Virus record (IMG/VR): IMGVR_UViG_3300010373_000029
Span: 1 to 36,880 of that record
Source of the DNA: a virus
Reading direction: 5' to 3' (one strand)
Length of the DNA stretch: 36,880 nt
Of this stretch, positions 30,959 to 36,880 are shown one piece after another; the first letter of the stretch is position 1; every line of letters starts with the position of its first letter. The position numbers and the translations under genes are program-made. The notes beneath the pieces are model-generated. The model worked only from the letters and a program-made list of their open reading frames with translations. It had not been told where the DNA came from and ran no database searches.

Positions 30959-32396
30959 AGCTTTATCGTTCAGTCGTCCACTATGGAAACACCAAGCGGA
31001 GTGCTTAGATCGTTTTGCCTACTTACCGGAAGCAGCACTTCTTCATGAAATGGGAACCGGAAAAACGACAACCGCAATCGCGTGGTGTCGAGCAAAGTAC
31101 AACGTCGCAAAGAGCATCTTACCGACATTGATCGTTTCCCCCAAGGTTTCGCTTGAAAACTGGCTTGACGAAATTAAGCGCAACGCACCTGCGAAAGTGT
31201 TTGATAGCGCGGTGATATTGAAGGGTAGCGAGAAGAAGCGAATTGAAATACTGCGCTTTAGTGAAGCGAAAATTTTTATCGTCAATCCCGAAGCGTTTGA
31301 CATGGAAGGATTAGTTGAGCAGCTTCACAAGAAGGCGTTTCAAATCGTACTGATCGACGAAGTGCATCGCTTCAAGAATCCAAAGAGCAAGCGGCTTGGG
31401 AATCTCCTTTATATAACGGATTTTGCTGCAAATCGAATGATCATGACCGGCACGCTGATATTAAACAGCTATCTCGACATTTGGGCGCAATGGCGAATCC
31501 TTGATAAAGGCGCTACTTTCGGGCTTAACTTCTACACGTTTCGCGAGCAATGGTTTCGTGACGCGAATGTCGCTTGGAAAGGGAAGCCCAAATACTTCCC
31601 GAACTACGTTCCAAAGCCCGGCATTGACGGCGAACTGTCAGTCAAGATCGAGCGCAAGGCGTCTCGGAAGACAAAGGCTGAGTGCTTAGACCTTCCCCCC
31701 CTGATCAAACTCATTGAGCACGTCGAGCTTGGCGCTGATCAAGCGAAAGCCTACAAGCAAATGGAAGCGGACTTAATCGCCGAAGTGAAAGCAGGCGTGT
31801 GCGTTGCTACGAATGCCCTTGTGCGCGTCCTTCGCATGCTCCAAATTCTCACAGGCTACGTGCAGGTTGAGCGAGATAACGAGAAGTTTGCTCACCAATT
31901 GAAAGAGAATCCGCGCTTGCAGCGACTCAAAGAACTCCTTGAAGAGATCACGCCCGCGCACAAGGTGATCGTTTGGTGCAACTTCCAAGCAAACTACGCG
32001 TCGATTCGCGATCTTTGTGACGAACTTAACGTCGAGTATGCTGAGATTCACGGCGAGAAGGGCGAGCATCGCAAAGAAGAGATGCGCTTTCAAAACGATC
32101 CGAAGTGCCGTGTCATGATCGCAAACCCCCAAGCGGGCGGAGTTGCAATCAATCTCACGGAAGCGTCGTATGCGATCTATTACAGTCGCGGCTATAGCCT
32201 TGGCGACAGACTTCAATCGGAAGCCCGCTGCCACCGTGGGGGTAGCGAGAAGCACCAAAAGATCACGCTCATTGATCTAGCTGCGCCCGGCACGCTTGAC
32301 GAAGACGTTCTTGCAGCACTCCTTCGCAAGGAAAACTTTAGTGACAACGTATTATCGCGACTTCAAGAGCGTTATATCAGCAAACAAAATGTATAA
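30945..32396 (+). CDS. SNF2-type DEAD/DEAH-like helicase
   Basis: 483 residues. Motif I EMGTGKTTTAIAW (about 36-48), motif Ia LIVSPKVSLENW, motif II DEVH (about 140), motif III MTGT, then the second lobe with VIVWCNFQANY, NPQAGGVAINL and motif VI QSEARCHRGGSEKHQKI. The pattern is the Swi2/Snf2 class of SF2 seen in phage replication clusters. It should use ATP to translocate on DNA, perhaps in fork restart or recombination with the VRR-NUC nuclease. The start overlaps both preceding frames. Confidence 0.92.
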   Translation: MKPSEALSFSRPLWKHQAECLDRFAYLPEAALLHEMGTGKTTTAIAWCRAKYNVAKSILPTLIVSPKVSLENWLDEIKRNAPAKVFDSAVILKGSEKKRIEILRFSEAKIFIVNPEAFDMEGLVEQLHKKAFQIVLIDEVHRFKNPKSKRLGNLLYITDFAANRMIMTGTLILNSYLDIWAQWRILDKGATFGLNFYTFREQWFRDANVAWKGKPKYFPNYVPKPGIDGELSVKIERKASRKTKAECLDLPPLIKLIEHVELGADQAKAYKQMEADLIAEVKAGVCVATNALVRVLRMLQILTGYVQVERDNEKFAHQLKENPRLQRLKELLEEITPAHKVIVWCNFQANYASIRDLCDELNVEYAEIHGEKGEHRKEEMRFQNDPKCRVMIANPQAGGVAINLTEASYAIYYSRGYSLGDRLQSEARCHRGGSEKHQKITLIDLAAPGTLDEDVLAALLRKENFSDNVLSRLQERYISKQNV

Positions 32397-32403
32397 AATA
32401 CGC

Positions 32404-32438
32404 TTGCCGAGCTGCAAGCATAGTGATAGCAAACTGCA
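32404..32438 (+). promoter_or_regulatory. Shared upstream element, copy 2
   Basis: GCAAG (32414-32418), five bases, TGATAGCAA (32424-32432), two bases, TGCA. Spacing is identical to the copy at 29633-29657. It directly precedes ATG 32439, which lacks a Shine-Dalgarno, so this may be a second start point for rightward transcription. Confidence 0.5.
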
Positions 32439-32621
32439 ATGGCACAATCGAGTGAATCAAAGGTTTTAAAAGATTACGCAAATGATCTTTATTTAGCGTC
32501 CGACGCTGTTGGCATGACCGAATGGGAAAAGGACTTTGCGTTTGATATGAGCAATCAAGTGAGCTACAGCGCAAAACAAAGAGACAAGATTCTAGCGCTT
32601 GTCGAGAAGTACGAACTATGA
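32439..32621 (+). CDS. Small helical protein, unknown
   Basis: 60 residues, all helix by composition (KVLKDYANDLYLASDAVGM, SAKQRDKILALVEKYEL). No Shine-Dalgarno is seen before ATG 32439; the regulatory element ends right at the codon. The stop overlaps the next start as ATGA. Confidence 0.55.
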   Translation: MAQSSESKVLKDYANDLYLASDAVGMTEWEKDFAFDMSNQVSYSAKQRDKILALVEKYEL

Positions 32622-32797
32622 ACGAACATACTTCGCTTGCGCTTATGATCTCGACGTGCGTGATCGCGATTTGCACCGCTTCGGTGAAGGGGTGTCAGTC
32701 GGTTTATAACCCGGATTCGATTCGCGCCGATACTGAGCAGCGCGTACAGATTTACAAAATGACAAAGGGGGAATCACATGAGCAGCAAACTCACTGA
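32618..32797 (+). CDS. 59-residue membrane-anchored peptide
   Basis: A hydrophobic stretch (about 6-24: SLALMISTCVIAICTASV) with Cys residues is followed by KGCQSVYNPD and a helical tail. It could be a signal anchor or weak lipoprotein, but no standard lipobox is present. It overlaps the following gene by 20 bases; the GGGGGA of that gene lies within it. Confidence 0.5.
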   Translation: MNEHTSLALMISTCVIAICTASVKGCQSVYNPDSIRADTEQRVQIYKMTKGESHEQQTH

Positions 32798-33236
32798 CAT
32801 TGCGAAGCGCTATAAAGAGCTTCAAGATAAGCACGAAGCGAAGAGCGACGAACTGAAGGCGATCGGTAAGGACTGGACCGCCTGCGAGACTGAGCTTTTA
32901 GAAGCTATGGTTGACGAAGGCGTGAACTCAATCAAGATCGACGGCGTAGGTCTTCTGTCCATGCGCACAAAGAACTACTTGAACGTGAACGCCGCAAACA
33001 AGCCTGAATTTTACAAGTACCTTCAAGAGTCAGGTAACGGCGGACTTCTCAAGCTCGACGTGAATCCGCGCACACTCACTTCGTTCTTAGGTGAGCATCT
33101 TCAAGAGCTGATCAAAGCGAAGGTGCAAGCGGAAGGCAAAGATGAGATCGAAGCGCGGAACGAAGCACTTGAATTCTTGAAATCAAAGGGCGCTGCTTAC
33201 TTCAGCGAGCGCGGCATATCGCTGCGTTCGCAATAA
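32778..33236 (+). CDS. Conserved-type early phage protein with N-terminal coiled coil
   Basis: 152 residues. A coiled coil (1-45: IAKRYKELQDKHEAKSDELK) precedes a small domain with GVNSIKIDGVGLLSMRTKNYLNV, FYKYLQESGNGGLLKLDVNPRTL and a C-terminal helix. The pattern (long helix, G-x-V-G-x-L, VNPRTLTS) is common in proteins beside phage replication genes and has no settled function; single-strand DNA annealing partners are one suggestion. GGGGGA (32767-32772) precedes ATG 32778. Confidence 0.65.
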   Translation: MSSKLTDIAKRYKELQDKHEAKSDELKAIGKDWTACETELLEAMVDEGVNSIKIDGVGLLSMRTKNYLNVNAANKPEFYKYLQESGNGGLLKLDVNPRTLTSFLGEHLQELIKAKVQAEGKDEIEARNEALEFLKSKGAAYFSERGISLRSQ

Positions 33237-33250
33237 CAAGGGGGATTAAA

Positions 33251-34078
33251 ATGGCTACTGCAAAGAAAAAAGAAGCTCCAAAACCTGAAACGAAGGCTGA
33301 GAGTGTTGCTTCAACTGAAGCAACAAAAGCCGTAGCAACTGCGACACAAGGCGCGTTGCCTGCGATCAGCGGAGCAAGTGAGCGCATTAAAGCGGCACTT
33401 GCTGAAGTCGCGGACAATTTGAAGTCGGTTGAAAACTACCGTCTTCCGCGCACGAAGCTCACAAGCGAAGGCTTTGAGCTTTCCGAAGGCGAAGAGCCGG
33501 TTGAAGAGCTTGAAGGCATTCTGATTCACGCGAAGAAAACCAACGTCTATTACGACAAGCCTTACAATGCGTCCGACGTCACGCCGCCAACGTGCTTCAG
33601 TCTTGACGGCGACAAGCCCGACAAGTCGATTCAAAAGCCGATTCACGCGACTTGCAAAGGCTGCCCAATGGCGGAGTTTGGAACGAACGCCATGAAGTCC
33701 GGCAAAGCGTGCCGAAATCTCAAGCCGCTCTTTTTGATTCGTCAAAGTGAGGACGGCATGGCGATCATTCCACGACAAATCACGATCACGCCGACAAGCT
33801 TGAAGTCCGCAAATCAGTACCTCATGGATCTCACCGAGCGCGGAATTGCGTACCGCAAGGTGCTCACGAAGATCACGACGTACAAAGAGAATGCAAAAGA
33901 TCCGTATCGAAAAATGAAATTTTCGATTGCAAAACGCTTGGACGCGCAAGACGTCGCGGACGTCGAGGTATTACGCAAACAATGGCTTCCGATCATGGAC
34001 GCACAAAACGTCGATCAAAATGAAGTTGACAGCGGAGCAGGCGCGGCGGTAGCTGCTGAAGCTTCGGGAGAGTATTGA
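33251..34078 (+). CDS. Phage protein with Cys-rich core, possible ssDNA-binding role
   Basis: 275 residues. A Lys/Ala/Glu-rich disordered lead (1-45) is followed by a core with LIHAKKTNVYYDKPYN, PPTCFSLDG, CKGCPMAEFG and GKACRN, giving four Cys in an order seen in many phage early proteins, then ITITPTSLKSANQYL, a long helix and an acidic tail (DSGAGAAV). The acidic end is suggestive of ssDNA-binding proteins, and it is near helicase and polymerase, but the family has no proven function. GGGGGA lies 5 bases upstream. Confidence 0.65.
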   Translation: MATAKKKEAPKPETKAESVASTEATKAVATATQGALPAISGASERIKAALAEVADNLKSVENYRLPRTKLTSEGFELSEGEEPVEELEGILIHAKKTNVYYDKPYNASDVTPPTCFSLDGDKPDKSIQKPIHATCKGCPMAEFGTNAMKSGKACRNLKPLFLIRQSEDGMAIIPRQITITPTSLKSANQYLMDLTERGIAYRKVLTKITTYKENAKDPYRKMKFSIAKRLDAQDVADVEVLRKQWLPIMDAQNVDQNEVDSGAGAAVAAEASGEY

Positions 34079-34080
34079 AA

Positions 34081-34299
34081 ATGACTGAACCTAAGAAAAC
34101 CATTCTTTATCTGCATGTCAGTGCGAATACGAAACGCTGGCTGAAGCGCCTTTGTGCGCAGCAAGTTGGAACCGTCTCGCAAAGCACTATGGCTGAGCAA
34201 GTTTTTGTCGCCGCGCAAAAACTTGGAATCTTCGATCGCGGCAATAAATCTAGGGGGAAAAATGGCAAGAACAAAGTACAAGCTAGGCACGTTCGTTAA
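34081..34299 (+). CDS. Putative small DNA-binding protein
   Basis: 72 residues from ATG 34081. One strand (TILYLHVSA), a basic helix (NTKRWLKRLCAQQ) and a second helix (SQSTMAEQVFVAAQKL) give a ribbon-helix-helix-like order, then a basic tail. The tail overlaps the next gene. It may regulate the early operon. Fold assignment is by eye. Confidence 0.5.
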   Translation: MTEPKKTILYLHVSANTKRWLKRLCAQQVGTVSQSTMAEQVFVAAQKLGIFDRGNKSRGKNGKNKVQARHVR

Positions 34300-34528
34300 A
34301 ACCGTTGAGACTGAAGACAACAACTCGCATTACGGCGCTGTGGAAGAGATCCGCACGACGGTCGCAGGCACCGAGTACAAGCTTACCGGCCTTGACGAAA
34401 CCGTTCGCGAAGACGATATCGCAGCGGCTTATCGCGAGATCACTCCGCGTGCTCCGAAGTCTCGGACTTCCGCCAAGGGGAAGTCGAAGAAGTCTCGCGC
34501 TGAAACTCAGGCGAACGCAGCGGCCTAA
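34262..34528 (+). CDS. Small basic protein with beta core, unknown
   Basis: 88 residues from ATG 34262 (GGGGGA 3 bases upstream). The first 60 residues have strands (KYKLGTFVKTV, YGAVEEIRTTVAGTEYKLTGL) that resemble KOW/SH3-like small barrels; the last 25 are a Lys/Ser/Arg-rich tail (SAKGKSKKSRAET). It could bind nucleic acid. The frame back to 34154 is a shadow of the preceding gene. Followed by a regulatory region and terminator. Confidence 0.6.
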   Translation: MARTKYKLGTFVKTVETEDNNSHYGAVEEIRTTVAGTEYKLTGLDETVREDDIAAAYREITPRAPKSRTSAKGKSKKSRAETQANAAA

Positions 34529-34544
34529 TATCCTTAGCAACTCC

Positions 34545-34566
34545 GTATAACGTATTTGGTTATACT
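34545..34566 (+). promoter_or_regulatory. Promoter-like site with 21-bp inverted repeat, second copy
   Basis: GTATAAC-N7-GTTATAC (34545-34565) has the same arm and spacer lengths as the repeat at 11264-11284. The right arm plus next T contains TATACT, a good -10 element. No good -35 is seen, so a repressor or activator site is equally likely. Confidence 0.5.
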
Positions 34567-34581
34567 TTTGCGGGATTCACG

Positions 34582-34644
34582 ACGGCGACGTAGGTTTGTA
34601 AATGGACTTTGCTAGCGGGTCCGCCTACGTCGCCGTTTTATTTT
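34582..34644 (+). terminator. Long terminator hairpin with branched loop
   Basis: A perfect 13-bp stem pairs 34582-34594 with 34624-34636, followed by TTTTATTTT. The loop holds a second small stem GGAC/GTCC. It divides the early operon before 34656. Since a promoter-like site ends just 16 bases upstream, a short RNA of about 70 bases or an attenuator is possible. Confidence 0.85.
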
Positions 34645-34655
34645 GAGGGGGAAGT

Positions 34656-34874
34656 ATGGAAAAAGAAGCTGAAGTCGCTGAACAACCCGTTGCCGTCGAA
34701 CTCATGCCGTCGCAGGACCGCGCAAGCATCGTGCTTTTAATGCGCTCCGATCAACCGATTGGACTTGCGACGTTGATTCCGACGCTCGAAAACTTTACGG
34801 ACTTGCTCAAAAAGCAGCTCGAAAAACAACGCTCCAAGATCGACGTCCAAAAGCCCAAAATCATCATACCATGA
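34656..34874 (+). CDS. Small protein upstream of polymerase, unknown
   Basis: 72 residues. Disordered acidic start, a central strand pair (ASIVLLMRSDQ) and a basic helix (DLLKKQLEKQRSK). GGGGGA (34647-34652) lies 3 bases before ATG 34656 and directly after the terminator T-run. The stop shares ATGA with the next gene. Confidence 0.6.
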   Translation: MEKEAEVAEQPVAVELMPSQDRASIVLLMRSDQPIGLATLIPTLENFTDLLKKQLEKQRSKIDVQKPKIIIP

Positions 34875-35107
34875 CGCCTAACCAAATGTGGCTTCTTCGC
34901 GATATCATCGAAGAGATCATTAAAAAACTTCCGCGCGACGGCGGACAACCCACCGACGTAAGGCTTCGTTTCACGACGCCAAACGAGTGCGACTTACACG
35001 AAATATCGAAAGAGTTGAATCATGCTTGTTACAAAAAAGAACTTCGACAAAGCTTTGAAAGAGTTGGCGGAAGCCGCGAACCGAGACAAAGCACTATCGA
35101 CGGATAG
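34871..35107 (+). CDS. Small protein overlapping the polymerase start
   Basis: 78 residues: helix (QMWLLRDIIEEIIKKLPRD) then a strand and a helix. Its last 86 bases overlap the polymerase gene in another frame. The 4-bp overlap with the previous stop makes the start firm. An alternative is that it is read through to regulate the polymerase start. Function unknown. Confidence 0.55.
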   Translation: MTPNQMWLLRDIIEEIIKKLPRDGGQPTDVRLRFTTPNECDLHEISKELNHACYKKELRQSFERVGGSREPRQSTIDG

Positions 35108-36880
35108 CGAAACCTTTTGCCTCAATTGGTGGGATACTCCTTGGTACGATCCGCACGGAATCAAGCCCGGCGTTTTTGCGTGGCAATTCGCGACGAAAGA
35201 CACTGAGTATTATTTCGACTTTCATTATGAAAGCGACAAGCTTAACGACAAGCATTTTGCTATCATCAACCGCGAGCTGTGCGCGAATCCTGAAACCATT
35301 TGGTTTATCGCAAACGCTAAGTTCGATCTTCACCAACTGCGCAACTACGACGTCGATTTTAAAGGCCGCATTCATTGCACGAAGGCCATTGCTCGCGTTG
35401 TGGACAACGTCGAACCGGAATTGCGACTCGACGCCTTGGCGACGAAGTATCTCGGTGAAGGCAAGTTCCTTGACATGGCGGCGATTTGCAAAGAGAAGGG
35501 CTTCGTCACGAAGGTCAAAAAGTTCGGGCATAACGACAAGTACGAAGAAGTCCTGCACTTTGATCGCATTGAAGCCGGTCCGATGATCGAGTACGGTAAG
35601 ATCGACGTTCGCCGCTGCTTTGATTTGGGCGTTTTTCAGGTCAAAAAGGTGCTTGAAATTGACCGCGAAGTTCACGATAAATTGCCGCCACAGCACGACG
35701 GGCGACAAGTGAAGCTTTACGACGTCCTTGTGAATGAGCAAAAATTAACGAAGGTGCTCTTTGAAATGGAGCGCGAAGGAGTTTTGATTGACCGTGCTTA
35801 CACCGAAGAAGCCTACGAACACGAAGTCGCCGAGTACACGCGAATTGAGAGTGAGCTTGATCGAATTGGCAAACCATATAGCGAAACAAAAATCGACTGG
35901 AATTCAGCGAAGCAGCTTAAGCCCATTTTTGACGCTATCGGCGAACCCTACACTTACACCGAAAAAGGAAACGCAAGTTTCGACAAAGACGCCCTTGAAG
36001 ATAGTGAATCCGAGATTGCAAAGCTGATCTTAAAATTCCGCTATCACAACAAACGCGCACACACGTACTTCGAAAATTTCATTTGGCTTGCAGACCGCAA
36101 TAACGTGATTCACGCAGATGCGCAGCAACCCGGCACGCAGTACGCTCGCATGAGCTACTGGCAACCGAATCTTCAAAACGTACCTAAGCGCGGCGACAAG
36201 GACGAAGCGAAGTACAAAGTTCGTCGCTGCTTCATTCCGAAACCCGGTACGCTGCTTTTAGATAAAGATTACAAAGGCGCGGAATACTACATGAGCATGG
36301 ACTACGCTCGACAAATGGACGTCGTCGAAGAGCTGAAAGCAGGTTTAGATCCGCACAAGCGCTTAGGTGCCGAAATGAACCTTGAGCGCGATCCGGCGAA
36401 GACGATGCAATTTCGCATTCTTTACGGCGGCGGCGGGGGGGTTGTCGGTCGAGCACTCGGATACAAAGGCGCTGAAGCGGATCGCATTGGAAAGCAAAAG
36501 AAGAAGGAATATTTTCAGCGAGTGCCGAAGCTTCACCTACTCATTTGCCAAGTCGCAGGCGGCTGGTACAACGGGCGAAAGATCACGGGCGTTGCGGAAT
36601 CTCGCGGCTACGTTTTCAACTGGCTTGGACGCGTTCTTAAGTACCCACCGAATCGCGCCTACGCTGCGTTCAACGGGCTGATTCAATCGGGCGTCGGCGA
36701 CATGACGAAAGTCGCAATGGTGGACATTCACGAAAACGTGCTTAAAGGCCACAAAACCAAGATGCTTCTTCAAGTCCACGACGCAATTTTGTTCAAGTTC
36801 TATCCCGACGAAGCGCACCTGTTACCGAAGATCGACGAAGCCATGTGCCGGGCGTACCCCCACCGAGTGCTACCCATGAA
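35022..36880 (+). CDS. Family A DNA polymerase with 3'-5' exonuclease (continues at 1-190)
   Basis: The complete protein is 641 residues once joined across the contig ends. Exonuclease motifs are D28/E30 (TDSE), N98-x-x-F101-D102, and Y191-x-x-x-D195, so proofreading should be active. Polymerase signs are TQYARMSYWQPNLQNVP (372-388), motif A DYKGAEYY (D416, E421), motif B with K460, F464, Y468 (KTMQFRILYG) and motif C HDA (586-588). Motif A lacks the usual SQI, and motif C lacks its Glu. It replicates the phage genome with the primase-helicase. A weak AGAG is ahead of ATG 35022. Confidence 0.94.
   Translation, partial: MLVTKKNFDKALKELAEAANRDKALSTDSETFCLNWWDTPWYDPHGIKPGVFAWQFATKDTEYYFDFHYESDKLNDKHFAIINRELCANPETIWFIANAKFDLHQLRNYDVDFKGRIHCTKAIARVVDNVEPELRLDALATKYLGEGKFLDMAAICKEKGFVTKVKKFGHNDKYEEVLHFDRIEAGPMIEYGKIDVRRCFDLGVFQVKKVLEIDREVHDKLPPQHDGRQVKLYDVLVNEQKLTKVLFEMEREGVLIDRAYTEEAYEHEVAEYTRIESELDRIGKPYSETKIDWNSAKQLKPIFDAIGEPYTYTEKGNASFDKDALEDSESEIAKLILKFRYHNKRAHTYFENFIWLADRNNVIHADAQQPGTQYARMSYWQPNLQNVPKRGDKDEAKYKVRRCFIPKPGTLLLDKDYKGAEYYMSMDYARQMDVVEELKAGLDPHKRLGAEMNLERDPAKTMQFRILYGGGGGVVGRALGYKGAEADRIGKQKKKEYFQRVPKLHLLICQVAGGWYNGRKITGVAESRGYVFNWLGRVLKYPPNRAYAAFNGLIQSGVGDMTKVAMVDIHENVLKGHKTKMLLQVHDAILFKFYPDEAHLLPKIDEAMCRAYPHRVLPM
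36758..36880. repeat. Terminal direct repeat, right copy
   Basis: Identical to 1-123; see there. The window therefore holds one full genome with the opening cut placed inside the polymerase gene. Confidence 0.97.

Noticed and set aside
1-36880. Temperate lifestyle (integrase, repressor)
   Set aside because: No tyrosine or serine recombinase, excisionase or helix-turn-helix repressor was recognised in any frame.

Overview
The window reads as one complete tailed-phage genome rather than a piece of a bacterial chromosome. Positions 1-123 are identical to 36758-36880, so the contig is circularly closed or carries a 123-bp direct terminal repeat, leaving about 36.76 kb of unique sequence. One gene, a family A DNA polymerase, runs off the right end and finishes at 190. 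Base composition is close to balanced. Lipoproteins with Sec/lipobox signals and an O-antigen-ligase-like membrane protein point to a Gram-negative host. I cannot name the host from the sequence. I saw no integrase, excisionase or CI-like repressor, so a virulent lifestyle is most likely, although a tRNA-3'-end-like sequence near 28.8 kb keeps an attachment-site history open.

Layout. A palindromic region near 27.93 kb separates two transcription blocks. Leftward (minus strand, 27420 down to 433) come a CsrA-like RNA-binding protein, an AEP primase/SF3 helicase, an intergenic repeat region (origin/packaging candidate), a likely small terminase, a zinc protein, the large terminase, a portal-MuF fusion, protease with nested scaffold, decoration protein, major capsid, a signal-peptide-bearing virion-like protein, Mu/HK97-like connector genes (DUF1320-like, gpG-like), tail terminator and tail tube. 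The tail block follows: chaperones G and G-T made by a GGGAAAC -1 frameshift, tape measure, distal tail, hub-like protein, glycine-rich tail fibre and a second partial glycine-rich tip gene. Then comes a lysis/envelope block with a lipoprotein, a CHAP/NlpC-like endolysin and a WaaL/Wzy-like membrane protein. An oppositely oriented moron-like island of seven small genes (11305-13100, plus strand) sits between tail tube and tail chaperone, with its own promoter-like site.

Rightward (plus strand, 27985 through 36880 and on to 500) lie small early genes, a DUF3310 protein, an SNF2-type helicase, several conserved but uncharacterised phage proteins, the DNA polymerase and a VRR-NUC nuclease. This looks like a nucleotide/replication/recombination operon with many 4-bp start-stop overlaps.

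The most interesting signals are: (i) a phage CsrA homologue together with a recurrent non-canonical ribosome-binding motif GGGGGA directly upstream of at least 12 starts; (ii) two matching 21-bp inverted repeats of form GTATWAC-N7-GTWATAC, one at the moron promoter and one directly before a long terminator hairpin; (iii) the duplicated glycine-rich receptor-binding tip fused to a holin-accessory-like coiled coil; (iv) the phage-borne O-antigen ligase-like protein. All functions are inferred from motifs read by eye; no database search was possible.
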